Source: Streptomyces sp. YPW6 (GTDB lineage: Bacteria; Actinomycetota; Actinomycetes; Streptomycetales; Streptomycetaceae). From it: 64,000 bases of DNA. A program made the position numbers and the translations under genes. The DNA is taken from assembly GCF_018866325.1 (NCBI RefSeq), contig NZ_CP076457.1, positions 6,173,001 to 6,237,000 on the forward strand, given 5' to 3'. Of the stretch, positions 18,437 through 27,161 are shown piece after piece (the stretch's first letter is position 1; the number at the start of each line of letters is the position of its first letter). A model generated the notes under the pieces. It searched no databases. It was not told the DNA's origin and was given only the letters and a program-made list of their open reading frames with translations.

Positions 18437-19039
18437 ATGCTGAAAGTGGGCCTGACCGGCGGCATCGGCGCCGGCAAGAGCGAAGTGTCGCGGCTGCTCG
18501 TCTCGTACGGTGCCGTCCTCATCGACTCCGACCTGATCTCCCGCGAGGTCGTCGAGCCCGGAACGCCCGGACTCGCGGCCGTCGTCGAGGAGTTCGGGCC
18601 GGCCGTCCTGACCGCGGAGGGCGCCCTGGACCGTCCGGCGCTCGGCGCGCTCGTCTTCGCCGACGACGGGCGCCGGGCCGCCCTCAACGCGATCGTCCAC
18701 CCCCTGGTGGGCGCCCGCGCCGCCGAGCTGGAACGGGCGGCTCCCGAGGACGCCGTCGTCGTCCACGACGTCCCCCTCCTCACCGAGAACAAGCTGGCTC
18801 CCCTCTACGACCTGGTCGTGGTCGTCGACGCCTCCGCCGAGACCCGGCTCGACCGGCTCGTGACGCTGCGCGGCATGACGGAGGCCGACGCCCGTGCCAG
18901 GATGGCCGCCCAGGCGACCCGCGAGGAGCGCCGGGCCGTCGCCGACCTGATCGTGGACAACGACGGACCGCGCGAGGCGCTGGACGCCCGGGTCCGCGAG
19001 GTCTGGGACGAGCTGGTCCGCAGAGCCGCCGCCCGCTGA
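18437..19039 (+). CDS. coaE: Dephospho-CoA kinase
   Basis: This 200-residue enzyme catalyses the last step of coenzyme A synthesis, phosphorylating dephospho-CoA with ATP in the cytoplasm. The P-loop GGIGAGKS covers residues 8-15. [16 protein letters not shown] is the substrate-binding region, and [10 protein letters not shown] and [10 protein letters not shown] match conserved CoaE segments. The lid region follows with [20 protein letters not shown]. The length is normal for a stand-alone CoaE. The ATG at 18437 has a -10-like TAGGCT just upstream and no Shine-Dalgarno sequence. The PAC2 gene ends 31 bases upstream and the TPR gene follows 96 bases downstream. Confidence 0.96.
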   Translation: MLKVGLTGGIGAGKSEVSRLLVSYGAVLIDSDLISREVVEPGTPGLAAVVEEFGPAVLTAEGALDRPALGALVFADDGRRAALNAIVHPLVGARAAELERAAPEDAVVVHDVPLLTENKLAPLYDLVVVVDASAETRLDRLVTLRGMTEADARARMAAQATREERRAVADLIVDNDGPREALDARVREVWDELVRRAAAR

Positions 19040-19135
19040 GCGCGGCCCGGCGGGACCGCTCCTGCCGGAACAACGCGACCGGGCCGGATGTTCCACCCGT
19101 GCGACGAGAGCGCCAGGAGAGGAAGGGACACGACC

Positions 19136-19504
19136 GTGCCCGAAAGGAACCCGGAGACCGACGTCATCGACTTCCGTGCGGCCGAGCGACTGCTCGACGC
19201 CCGGGACCCCCGGGGCGCCGTCAAGCTCCTCGACTCGGTGATCGCCGCGCACCCGGAGAACACCGCGGCCCGGCTGCTGAGGGCCCGCGCCTTCTTCGCC
19301 GCCGCCCAACTGCGCCCTGCCGAGCTGGAATTCGAGCTGGTGCTGGAGCGCGAGCCGGACAACGCGTTCGCCCACTTCGCTCTGGCCCGCACCTTCGAAC
19401 GGTCCGGCAACCCGGAACGGGCGACCCGGCACTTCCGCCTGGCCGCGGCGCTGGACCCGAAGCCGGAGTACCTGCGGGCGGCGAGGTTCGAGGAGCGGGA
19501 CTGA
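19136..19504 (+). CDS. Small TPR-repeat protein
   Basis: This 122-residue protein consists mostly of three tetratricopeptide-like helix pairs: residues about 12-45 (RAAERLLDARDPRGAVKLL), 46-80 (NTAARLLRARAFFAAAQL) and 81-115 (NAFAHFALARTFERSGN). Such repeats bind partner proteins; the partner is unknown. The GTG at 19136 is chosen because GAGAGGAAGGG lies just upstream; an ATG at 19088 opens the frame 16 codons earlier but has no ribosome site. It is in the same direction as coaE and may share its transcript. The following genes point the other way. Confidence 0.82.
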   Translation: MPERNPETDVIDFRAAERLLDARDPRGAVKLLDSVIAAHPENTAARLLRARAFFAAAQLRPAELEFELVLEREPDNAFAHFALARTFERSGNPERATRHFRLAAALDPKPEYLRAARFEERD

Positions 19505-19513
19505 GGAGGCGTA

Positions 19514-19849
19514 TCAGGGGCGCCGGGAGGGCGGATCGGTTCGTCCGCCGCCCGGCCGTCCGCCGTCGGCAAGCCGCCCGCGCGTCCGGCCCTCGCCGCG
19601 GTCCGGCTCGTACGGCGGGACGTCCCGCCCCGGCTGGTAGCGCGGGCCCTGGCGCATGCGGTACGTGATCACGCCGAGATCCACCACGGCGAGGACCAGC
19701 ACCACCGCGCAGGCCGCCGCCCAGCCCGGCCGCCCGTTCATCGCGAAGGCCACCAGGCCGAAAAGCGCCCAGGCCGTTCCCCACAGGCTCAGCCAGAGCC
19801 GCATCCGCAGGGGACTGCGGGCGGTCACGGGTTCACTGCCCGTACGCAT
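19514..19849 (-). CDS. DUF6343 family small membrane protein
   Basis: This 111-residue protein starts MRTGSEPVTARSPLRMRLWL, the usual opening of DUF6343. It has two membrane helices at about residues 17-37 (WLSLWGTAWALFGLVAFAM) and 43-63 (WAAACAVVLVLAVVDLGVI). The C-terminal 45 residues are Arg/Gly/Pro-rich and probably cytoplasmic. Function is unknown. The ATG at 19849 is chosen because GAGGTGA lies six bases upstream; an in-frame ATG eight codons earlier is possible. It ends ten bases after the TPR gene stop, so the two are convergent. It is divergent from the frameshifted gene at 19954. Confidence 0.78.
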   Translation of the reverse strand: MRTGSEPVTARSPLRMRLWLSLWGTAWALFGLVAFAMNGRPGWAAACAVVLVLAVVDLGVITYRMRQGPRYQPGRDVPPYEPDRGEGRTRGRLADGGRPGGGRTDPPSRRP

Positions 19850-19953
19850 GGCGATCACCTCACCCTCCAGCATGGACCCACCCGGCGCCGGAACGGAAAG
19901 GCGCCGGAAGAGAGGGCGGCGGAAGGGGCGGCGGCGGTGCGGGAACCGCACCC

Positions 19954-20330
19954 GTGGACGGCTCGTTCCTGCTCCTCGCGGGCGAGCACCGGGTGCGCGA
20001 CGGGGTGCTGCGCGCCTGCCGCGCCCAGGTGCGGGACGACGGGATCGTCCTCGTCCCGCGCGAGGGCGCGGCGCACCGCTCGGGGCTTCCGTGGGAGCGG
20101 ACCGACCCCTCCGGCTGCCTGGTCCGGATCGTCTCGGTGCTTGCGGTGGGCGACGGTGCGCGCTCGGTACGCGCCGGGTGTCACGTCGACGACGCGCGGT
20201 GGACGCGGACCTTCCTGTCGGGGAGCTGTCCGACGAGGACCTGACCGGACACCTCGCGGCGGCCGGTCTCCCGGTGGACCGCACCCTGACCGACGACGGC
20301 ACCTGGCTGACGGCCCGCCCGGCGCCCTGA
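19954..20330 (+). pseudogene. Small gene with an apparent -1 frameshift
   Basis: Two overlapping frames both show strong Streptomyces coding character. The first starts at GTG 19954 (VDGSFLLLAGEHRVRDGV) and reaches a stop at 20244. The second frame, one base back, carries VDADLPVGELSDEDLTGHLA and continues to a stop at 20330. Joining them around 20207-20213 (DDAR then VDADLPVG) gives one protein of about 125 residues; restoring a single G in CGGTGG would do it. The protein matches no family that I recognise; it looks like a small soluble protein with alternating beta strands. The break could be a real mutation, a sequencing error or a programmed slip. There is no slippery heptamer, which makes the last option unlikely. 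Confidence 0.55.
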
Positions 20331-20445
20331 CCCGGACCGGCCCTGCCCCGCTCGACGCGCCGGCGGGACCGGACCGACCCTGCCCTGCTCGACGCGCCGG
20401 CGGGACCGACCGGGGCCGGGCCCTGCTCGACGCGTCGGCGTCCGC
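20331..20445. repeat. Three imperfect tandem repeats between convergent genes
   Basis: The core CCCTGC(C/T)(C/-)(C/T)GCTCGACGCG(C/T)CGGCG occurs three times at about 40-50 base intervals, each preceded by a GACCGG-type run. The array fills the space between the frameshifted gene and the lipoprotein gene. It has no coding potential that I can see. Confidence 0.6.
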
Positions 20446-20448
20446 CGG

Positions 20449-20805
20449 TCAGTGCACGAAGCTGTAGCTGCGCCACGGGCCGCTGCCCGGCGCCGTCACA
20501 TCGCTGAACCGGGTCGGCACATAGGTCGTCCCCGCACCCGTGCAGTCACGGGTGCGGTAGAGGATCACGTCGACCAGCGTCCCGTTCTCCACCTCGTGGG
20601 CCCCCGCCGGGGCGATCCGGTGGCAGCCGCGTACCGACGGGCTGTTCACCTGGATCACCGCTTCGCGCTCCGTCGTGTAGGTCACCGGGCCCACCGCGGT
20701 GCGGCCCAGCCCGGAACAGCCCGTGGCGGCGAGGGCGAGCAGCGTGACTCCGGCGGCGAGTCCGAGACGGTGTCGGCGGCGGGGAACGGTAGCGGTCACG
20801 GACAT
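20449..20805 (-). CDS. Small secreted lipoprotein, function unknown
   Basis: This 118-residue protein has a lipoprotein signal peptide: basic start PRRRHRLG, a hydrophobic core LAAGVTLLALA and lipobox ATGC with the lipidated Cys near residue 30. The mature part is about 90 residues and has two more Cys residues (RGCHRIAP and RDCTGAG) that could form a disulfide, plus the aromatic end PWRSYSFVH. It matches no family that I recognise. The ATG at 20805 is preceded by GAGGA seven bases upstream. The region between it and the SNF2 helicase gene (20806-21209) holds no other gene. Confidence 0.75.
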   Translation of the reverse strand: MSVTATVPRRRHRLGLAAGVTLLALAATGCSGLGRTAVGPVTYTTEREAVIQVNSPSVRGCHRIAPAGAHEVENGTLVDVILYRTRDCTGAGTTYVPTRFSDVTAPGSGPWRSYSFVH

Positions 20806-20925
20806 GGGCGGGTCCTCGTCTGCTCGTCCGGTGCTCGTCCGGCGAAGTCGGAACGTCGGAAAAGACGTGCTGGCGCTGGCCACCCTGCCCGGCCCGGCGG
20901 CCGGCGGCATCCCGGACGCGGCCGA

Positions 20926-21046
20926 CCGGGCGAGCCGCCGCATGACGGGGGACACCCACCGCAGCCCTCCGGCCCTCACCGAGCGTGGCGGGCCGCTCGC
21001 GGAGCCGGGGCGCACAGGACGTGCTCCTGGCCGGGCGAGCCGCCGC
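20926..21046 (+). repeat. 16-base direct repeat in the 20806-21209 gap
   Basis: CCGGGCGAGCCGCCGC occurs at 20926-20941 and again at 21031-21046. This 404-base gap holds no recognisable gene; besides this repeat it contains the possible damage promoter at 21077-21099. Confidence 0.5.
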
Positions 21047-21076
21047 TGACCTGGAGCGATGCGCCGGGCATCCGCG

Positions 21077-21099
21077 GTGTCAGACCTCCCGCCTAGACT
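21077..21099 (+). promoter_or_regulatory. Possible damage-type promoter of the SNF2 helicase gene
   Basis: GTGTCAGACCT, six bases, then TAGACT has the same spacing as the RecA-NDp motif but fewer matches in the upstream block than polA, ogt or uvrB. The helicase start is 110 bases downstream, so this would not be leaderless. Confidence 0.4.
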
Positions 21100-21209
21100 C
21101 GCTGAGTCAGTACGTTCCGTGCGGACGGAGAGGACTCCGTGCCGACGGAGACCGGAGCCCCGGCCATCGGGGTCTCGGGCGCCGGAGATCGAGCGGGAGG
21201 GGAGTGGGC

Positions 21210-24200
21210 ATGACGGAGCGGACCCGTGAGGACACGGCCCCGGACACCGCTGGCGCGCCCCGGACCGCCGGTGCGCCCCGGACCGCCGACGCGGCCCGCC
21301 TGCTGCGCCACCCCGCGGTCTTCCTGCCCGGACCGGTGCCCAGGGAAGGCCGCATCGCCTTCTGGGACCCCCACACCGACGGCGGCCCCCTCCCCGACGG
21401 CGGCCCGTGGGAGTCCGGCTGCGCGCCCGAGCGGAGCGGGACCCCCTCGGCGTACGCCGACGCCACCGTGCGCCACGACACCGTCCCGTACACCTCCGTC
21501 CGGCTCACGGTCGTCCGGCCGGACGACACCGCGGGGCCCGGAGGTGTCCGCTCCACCGAGGTGCCCGCCGCCCTGCTGTCCGTGGCCGACGCGCTGCCGC
21601 TGCTCGTCCGGGCCCGGCAGCAGGCGTCCGCCCACCCCGCCACGCGCTGCTGGGGCGCGGCGGCCCTGCACGCCCTGCACCTCGTGGCGCGCGGCCGGAT
21701 CCTCCCCGGGCTCACGGCGGACGGCCACGACGCCTGGCGGGCCGGCCCGTCGGACGCCGAGGACGTGGCGCATCTGCGGGCGATCGCCGCCGCCCTGCCC
21801 CCCGAGGGGCACGCCGTGCCGGTCCCCGGCTCCGAGCCGCCCGGGCTGCCCGATCCCCAGACGCTGGCCGGTGCGTTCCTGGACGCCGTCGCCGACACGC
21901 TGCCGCGCACGCCGGCCGCCGCGTTCGCGATGGGCGCGCCGTTCGCCGCCCGGGAGCCCCAGCATCTGCCCCGGGCCGCCGCCTGGGCCGTCGAGGTGGC
22001 TTCCGGCCTGGACGCGGGCGTGCGGGTCTCGCTGCGCCTGGATCTCTCCGCGTACGAGCTGTTCGACACCGCCGACACCTACGCGCTCACCGTCGGCCGC
22101 GAGGAGGCGGAGACCGCCGGCGGCCCCGCCCGGCCGCAGAGCGCGGACGACCCGGCGGCCCGCCCCGCCGCCGCGGCGATCGTGCAGGTGCACAGCCTCG
22201 CCGACCCGACCCACGTGGTGGACGCGGCGGCCTTGTGGAACGGCGGGGCGGACGAGCCGTTCGGGCCGCGCTCCCAGGTCGACGCGGTGCTGGCGCTGCG
22301 CCGTGCCGCCCGTGTCTGGACCCCGCTGGAACGACTCCTGGGTCAGCCCGTCCCCGATGTGCTCACGATCACCGAGGACGAGCTGTACGAGCTGCTGGGC
22401 GACGCCGGGGCCCGGCTGGCCGCCGCCGGGGTCGAGGTGCGCTGGCCGCGCGAGCTGGCCCGCTCGCTCACCGCGGCCGCCGTCGTGCGGCCCGCGCCCG
22501 GATCGGCCACCGACGGCACGTCCTTCTTCGACGCCGAGCACCTGTTCGCCTTCGACTGGCAGCTGTCCCTGGGCGACGAGCGGCTGACCGAGGCCGAGAT
22601 GGACCTCCTGGCCGAGGCGCACCGCCCGGTGGTGCGGCTGCGCGACCAGTGGGTGGTCGTCGACCCCGCCCTCGTACGCAAGGCGCGCAAGCGGGAGCTG
22701 GGGCTCCTGGATCCGGTGGACGCGCTGGCCGTCGCGCTCACCGGCAGCGCCGAGGTGGACGGCGAGCGGGTGGACGCCGTCCCGGCCGGGGCGCTCGCCG
22801 CGCTCCGGACCCGCCTCCTCGCCGACGACACGGCCGTCGTTCCGCCGCCCGGTCTGGACGCGACCCTGCGCGACTACCAACTGCGCGGCCTGGCCTGGCT
22901 GGACCGGATGACGTCGCTGGGGCTCGGCGGCTGCCTCGCCGACGACATGGGCCTCGGCAAGACCATCACCCTCATCGCCCTCCATCTGCACCGGGCGCAC
23001 CCCTCGCCCACCCTCGTCGTCTGCCCCGCCTCCCTCCTCGGCAACTGGCACCGCGAGATCAACCGCTTCGCTCCCGGCGTGCCCGTGCGCCGCTTCCACG
23101 GCTCGGACCGGAGCCTGAGCGACCCGGACGGCGGTTTCGTCCTCACCACCTACGGCACGATGCGCTCCAGCGCAGCCCAGCTCGCCGGGCAGAGCTGGGG
23201 CCTGGTCGTCGCCGACGAGGCCCAGCACGTCAAGAATCCGCACTCCTCCACCGCCAAGGCGCTGCGCACCATCCCGGCCCCCGCCCGGGTCGCCCTCACC
23301 GGCACCCCCGTCGAGAACAACCTCTCCGAGCTGTGGGCGCTCCTCGACTGGACGACCCCCGGACTGCTCGGCCCGCTCAAGGCGTTCCGTGCCCGGCACG
23401 CCCGGATCGTGGAGAGCACGGACACCGCCGCCGGCCTCGGCAACGACGAGGCGGTCGAGCGGCTGTCCCGGCTGGTGCGCCCCTTCCTCCTGCGCCGCAA
23501 GAAGTCCGACCCCGGCATCGCCCCCGAGCTGCCGCCCAAGACGGAGACCGACCACCCCGTCTCCCTCACCCGTGAGCAGGTCACGCTCTACGAGGCTGCG
23601 GTCCGCGAGACGATGGCGCAGATCGAGGCGGCCGAGGGCATCGCCCGCCGGGGTCTGATCATGAAGCTGCTGACCTCGCTCAAGCAGATCTGCAACCACC
23701 CGGCGCAGTATCTGAAGGAGGGGCCCACCCGGCTCAGCGGCCGCTCCGGCAAGCTCGCCCTCCTCGACGAACTGCTCGACACGATCCTGTCCGAGGACGG
23801 CTCGGTCCTCATCTTCACCCAGTACGTGTCGATGGCGCAGCTCCTCTCCGCGCACCTCGCCTCCCGCGCGATTCCCTCCCAGCTCCTGCACGGCGGTACG
23901 CCGGTGGCCGAGCGGGAGCGGATGGTGGACCGCTTCCAGTCCGCCGAGGTTCCCGTCTTCCTGCTCTCCCTCAAAGCGGCCGGCACGGGGCTGAATCTCA
24001 CCCGCGCCGCCCATGTCGTCCACTTCGACCGCTGGTGGAACCCGGCCGTGGAGGAGCAGGCGACCGACCGGGCGTACCGGATCGGCCAGACCCAGCCCGT
24101 CCAGGTCCACCGGATCATCGCCGAGGGCACGGTGGAGGACCGGATCGCCGAGCTGCTGGAGTCCAAGCGGGCTCTGGCGGACGCGGTCCTCGGCAGCGGG

Positions 24201-24269
24201 GAGAGCGCCCTGACCGAGCTGAGCGACCGTGACCTCGCCGACCTCGTGTCCCTGCGGAGGCCCGCATGA
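21210..24269 (+). CDS. SNF2-family DEAD/DEAH helicase
   Basis: This 1019-residue protein is a Swi2/Snf2-type DNA translocase. Residues 1-530 are a family-specific N-terminal region with the SNF2-associated bacterial domain. The motor has motif I CLADDMGLGKT, motif II DEAQHVKN, motif III LTGTPVENNLSELW, motif IV-like LIFTQYVSMAQLL, motif V LKAAGTGLNLTRA and motif VI ATDRAYRIGQ. Bacterial members remodel nucleic acid-protein complexes and several respond to DNA damage (mycobacterial HelZ is one relative). GGGAGGGG precedes the ATG at 21210, and a GTG two codons upstream is also possible. The stop overlaps the start of the SWIM-finger gene (ATGA), so the two are translationally coupled and probably act together. 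Confidence 0.93.
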   Translation: MTERTREDTAPDTAGAPRTAGAPRTADAARLLRHPAVFLPGPVPREGRIAFWDPHTDGGPLPDGGPWESGCAPERSGTPSAYADATVRHDTVPYTSVRLTVVRPDDTAGPGGVRSTEVPAALLSVADALPLLVRARQQASAHPATRCWGAAALHALHLVARGRILPGLTADGHDAWRAGPSDAEDVAHLRAIAAALPPEGHAVPVPGSEPPGLPDPQTLAGAFLDAVADTLPRTPAAAFAMGAPFAAREPQHLPRAAAWAVEVASGLDAGVRVSLRLDLSAYELFDTADTYALTVGREEAETAGGPARPQSADDPAARPAAAAIVQVHSLADPTHVVDAAALWNGGADEPFGPRSQVDAVLALRRAARVWTPLERLLGQPVPDVLTITEDELYELLGDAGARLAAAGVEVRWPRELARSLTAAAVVRPAPGSATDGTSFFDAEHLFAFDWQLSLGDERLTEAEMDLLAEAHRPVVRLRDQWVVVDPALVRKARKRELGLLDPVDALAVALTGSAEVDGERVDAVPAGALAALRTRLLADDTAVVPPPGLDATLRDYQLRGLAWLDRMTSLGLGGCLADDMGLGKTITLIALHLHRAHPSPTLVVCPASLLGNWHREINRFAPGVPVRRFHGSDRSLSDPDGGFVLTTYGTMRSSAAQLAGQSWGLVVADEAQHVKNPHSSTAKALRTIPAPARVALTGTPVENNLSELWALLDWTTPGLLGPLKAFRARHARIVESTDTAAGLGNDEAVERLSRLVRPFLLRRKKSDPGIAPELPPKTETDHPVSLTREQVTLYEAAVRETMAQIEAAEGIARRGLIMKLLTSLKQICNHPAQYLKEGPTRLSGRSGKLALLDELLDTILSEDGSVLIFTQYVSMAQLLSAHLASRAIPSQLLHGGTPVAERERMVDRFQSAEVPVFLLSLKAAGTGLNLTRAAHVVHFDRWWNPAVEEQATDRAYRIGQTQPVQVHRIIAEGTVEDRIAELLESKRALADAVLGSGESALTELSDRDLADLVSLRRPA

Positions 24270-25621
24270 GCCCCCGTCCGACCACCGGCCCGGCCGCCCG
24301 GAGATCCGCCCCGCGTGCCCGGATCGGCCCGGACGACCTGCGGCGCACCTTCGAGGCGGTGCCCGCCCGTACCTCCGCCGAGGGCGAGCCCTTCGCGGCC
24401 AGCTGGTGGGGCCGGGCCTGGGTGGAAGCGCTGGAGTCCCTGTCGATGGACGAGGCCCGCCTCGCCCGCGGCCGGGCGTACGCCGACGACGGTCAGGTCG
24501 CCGCGATCACCGTCACTCCGGGCCGCGTCGTCGCCTATGTGCACGGCAGCCGGGCCCGCCCCTACCGCGCCGAACTGCGCCTGCGCACCTTCGCCGACCC
24601 GGGCTGGGAGGCTCTGCTCGACGCGGTCGCCGAGCGGCCCGGCCATCTGTCCGCGCTGCTCGCCAAGGAGATGCCGCACTCCCTGGCCCGTACGGCCGAG
24701 GAGGCCGGGGTCCGGCTGCTGCCCGCCGCCGACGACCTCGACCCCAGCTGCACCTGCCCCGACCACGGGCGGCCCTGCAAGCATGTCGCCGCTCTCTGCT
24801 TCCAGACGGCGCTGCTGCTCGACCGTGACCCGTTCGTTCTGCTGCTGATGCGGGGCCGGGGCGAGCGCGAGCTCCTGGAGGCGCTCGGCCGGCGCAACGC
24901 CGAGCACTCCGCCCGCGAGCGGCCCGCCGCCCCGGCCATGCCCTCGGTCGATGCGGGCGAGGCCTTCGCCACCCGCTTCCTGCCGCAGCTCCCGCCGCCC
25001 CGGCCCGTTCCGCCGCACCCCGGACAGCCACCGTCGTATCCGGACCTGCCCGGTGCCCGTGACCCGCTGGGCCTGGATCACCTGGCCACCGACGCCGTCG
25101 CCCGCGCCCACGCGCTGCTGGTCACCGGCCGCGATCCGCTGGCCGGGCTCTCCGCATGGCAGGACGCCGTCCGTATCGCCGCCGCGCGTCCGACCGCCGG
25201 ACTCACCGCCTCCACCCGCGCGCTCTACCGCGAGCTGGCGTACGCCACCGGGCGCACCACCACCGACCTGGCCCGTGCCGTCGCCGCCTGGCGCCAGGGC
25301 GAGGCCGAGGGCCTGGCCGCCCTGGAGACGCCGTGGGACCCGCCGGCCGGTCCCTTCGACCGGGCCCGGCCCGCGCTCTTCACCGCCGGCTTCCCGCGCT
25401 TCACGCCGTGGCGCAACCACCTCACCCACCCGGCCGGTTCGCTCCAGCTCCGCTTCGGCCAGGACCTGCGCTGGTACGGCTACGAGTCCGACCCCGGCGT
25501 CGACGACTGGTGGCCGCGCGCCGCCCCGGACCCCGACCCGGTGTCCGCCCTCGAAGCCCTGCTCGCCGGCGACTTCGTCCCGGACACGGCCGGGGACGAC
25601 GACCCGCACTACGTACGGTGA
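24266..25621 (+). CDS. SWIM zinc-finger protein
   Basis: This 451-residue protein has a SWIM zinc-binding motif, CxCx(n)CxH, seen as CTCPDHGRPCKH at about residues 155-170. The N-terminal segment SWWGRAWVEALES is typical of the family. The C-terminal half is rich in Ala/Pro and conserved aromatic residues (WRNHLTHPAGSLQLRFG-type segments) without a known domain. SWIM fingers bind DNA or proteins, and bacterial versions are very often encoded next to SNF2 helicases, as here with a 4-base overlap. It is probably an accessory subunit of that helicase. Confidence 0.9.
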   Translation: MSPRPTTGPAARRSAPRARIGPDDLRRTFEAVPARTSAEGEPFAASWWGRAWVEALESLSMDEARLARGRAYADDGQVAAITVTPGRVVAYVHGSRARPYRAELRLRTFADPGWEALLDAVAERPGHLSALLAKEMPHSLARTAEEAGVRLLPAADDLDPSCTCPDHGRPCKHVAALCFQTALLLDRDPFVLLLMRGRGERELLEALGRRNAEHSARERPAAPAMPSVDAGEAFATRFLPQLPPPRPVPPHPGQPPSYPDLPGARDPLGLDHLATDAVARAHALLVTGRDPLAGLSAWQDAVRIAAARPTAGLTASTRALYRELAYATGRTTTDLARAVAAWRQGEAEGLAALETPWDPPAGPFDRARPALFTAGFPRFTPWRNHLTHPAGSLQLRFGQDLRWYGYESDPGVDDWWPRAAPDPDPVSALEALLAGDFVPDTAGDDDPHYVR

Positions 25622-25764
25622 AAAAGCCCTGGTCAGCGGCGAGTCGCCCCTCTTTCCGGGGAAGCGGCTGACCGGCCTCGACACCTTCGTCCGCAAGCTG
25701 CCCGCCCTGGAAGCGGCCGAGGCATGGGCCCAGGGCCCCCACCCGCCGGCTCCCGGAGGACCGA

Positions 25765-25790
25765 GCCGGTCCCCTCTACGGGGGACCGGC
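25765..25790. terminator. Bidirectional terminator between the SWIM and aminotransferase genes
   Basis: A perfect 10-base stem (GCCGGTCCCC and its complement) with a six-base loop lies between two convergent genes. The rest of the gap 25622-25864 shows nothing else. Confidence 0.7.
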
Positions 25791-25864
25791 CATGGATGCC
25801 CCGGCCGGCGTCCCGGGCGACCGGGGTGTGCGAGGAGCGCACGCCGGAGAGGACGGGCGGGGGC

Positions 25865-27076
25865 TCACTGTCGGTATCCGCTGAGGAAGCGGCCGATGCG
25901 GCTGATCGCCGCGTCGAGGTCGTCGGCGTACGGGAGGGTCAGGATGCGGAAGTGGTCCGGGCGCGGCCAGCTGAAGCCGGTGCCCTGCACCACCTGGATC
26001 TTCTCCCGCAGCAGCAGGTCGAGCACGAACTTCTCGTCGTCGACGATCTCGTGCACCTTCGGATCGATCCGCGGGAAGGCGTAGAGCGCGCCCTTCGGCT
26101 TCACGCACGAGACGCCGGGGATCTCGTTCAGCCGCTCCCAGGCCCGGTCGCGCTGCTCGTGCAGCCGCCCGCCCGGGGCCACCAGCTCCTTGATGGACTG
26201 CCGGCCCCCGAGCGCGGCCTGAATGGCGTACTGCGCGGGCGCGTTGGGACACAGCCGCATGGAGGCCAGCATGGTCAGGCCCTCCAGGTAGTTGCGGGCG
26301 TGCTGGCGCGGGCCGGACACCACCATCCAGCCTGAGCGGAACCCGGCCACCCGGTACGTCTTCGACAGGCCGCTGAAGGTCAGGCAGACCAGGTCCGGGG
26401 CGAGGACGGCGGCACTGTGGTGCTCGGCGCCGTCGTACAGGATCTGGTCGTAGATCTCGTCGGCGAACACCATCAGCCCGTGGCGCCGGGCCAGATCGAG
26501 GATGCCTTCCAGGATCTCGCGCGGATAGACCGCGCCGGTGGGGTTGTTCGGGTTGATGATCACGACGGCCTTCGTCCGGTCGGTGATCCTGGCGGCCATG
26601 TCGGCGAGATCCGGGTTCCAGTCGGACTCCTCGTCGCAGACGTAGTGCACGGCCCTGCCGCCCGCGAGCGTGGTCACCGCCGTCCACAGGGGGAAGTCCG
26701 GAGCCGGGATCAGCACCTCGTCGCCGTCCTCCAGCAGCGCCTGCACGGCCATCGAGATCAGCTCGGAGACCCCGTTGCCGAGGAACACGTCGTCCACGCC
26801 GACCTCGGTCAGCCCCATCGACTGGTAGCGCTGGGCCACCGCCCGCCGGGCCGAGAGGACGCCGCGCGAATCGGTGTAGCCGTGGGCCTGCGGCAGCATC
26901 CGGATCATGTCCTGGACGATCTCCTCGGGCGCCTCGAAGCCGAAGAGCGCGGGGTTGCCCGTGTTGAGCCGGAGGACGCTGTGGCCCGCTTCCTCCAGGG
27001 CGTTGGCGTGCTCGATGACCGGGCCCCGGATCTCGTAGCAGACCTCGTTGAGCTTGCTGGACTGCCGGAACTCCAT
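25865..27076 (-). CDS. PLP-dependent aminotransferase (AlaA-like)
   Basis: This 403-residue enzyme is a fold-type I aminotransferase close to the AlaA alanine transaminase group, which moves amino groups between alanine and 2-oxoglutarate. It starts MEFRQSSKLNEVCYEIRGP, characteristic of that group. NTGNPALFGF, DVFLGNGVSELI and IINPNNPTGAVYPRE contact cofactor and substrate; FADEIYDQILYD supplies the cofactor-ring Asp and Tyr; the Schiff-base Lys is in FSGLSKTYRVAGFRSGW. The C-terminal Arg for the substrate carboxylate lies in HFRILTLPY. The ATG at 27076 is preceded by GGGAGG six bases upstream. It is divergent from the HxlR gene, whose product probably binds the palindromes between them. Confidence 0.88.
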   Translation of the reverse strand: MEFRQSSKLNEVCYEIRGPVIEHANALEEAGHSVLRLNTGNPALFGFEAPEEIVQDMIRMLPQAHGYTDSRGVLSARRAVAQRYQSMGLTEVGVDDVFLGNGVSELISMAVQALLEDGDEVLIPAPDFPLWTAVTTLAGGRAVHYVCDEESDWNPDLADMAARITDRTKAVVIINPNNPTGAVYPREILEGILDLARRHGLMVFADEIYDQILYDGAEHHSAAVLAPDLVCLTFSGLSKTYRVAGFRSGWMVVSGPRQHARNYLEGLTMLASMRLCPNAPAQYAIQAALGGRQSIKELVAPGGRLHEQRDRAWERLNEIPGVSCVKPKGALYAFPRIDPKVHEIVDDEKFVLDLLLREKIQVVQGTGFSWPRPDHFRILTLPYADDLDAAISRIGRFLSGYRQ

Positions 27077-27103
27077 GCGCTGCCTCCCGAGCCGAATTGC
27101 GAT

Positions 27104-27131
27104 ACTTGGTTTTACCAAGCTGGAGCTTGGA
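27104..27131. promoter_or_regulatory. Overlapping palindromes, probable HxlR operator
   Basis: CTTGGTTTTACCAAG (six-base arms) runs directly into CCAAGCTGGAGCTTGG (seven-base arms, perfect), so the two share one CCAAG arm. The pair sits between the aminotransferase gene and the HxlR regulator and overlaps the -35 of the latter. Confidence 0.7.
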
Positions 27132-27154
27132 AAGTCCAACAACATGTCTAGACT
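27127..27154 (+). promoter_or_regulatory. Promoter of a leaderless hxlR-type transcript
   Basis: TTGGAA and TAGACT are 16 bases apart. The predicted start site is at about 27161 and the ATG is at 27162, with no Shine-Dalgarno sequence, so the mRNA is probably leaderless. The TTGGAA overlaps the operator palindromes. Confidence 0.6.
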
Positions 27155-27161
27155 GCGTCGC

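Noticed and set aside
20806-21209. An extra gene in the gap before the SNF2 helicase
   Set aside because: Several short frames exist, but none has a ribosome site, coding-type codon bias or a recognisable motif.
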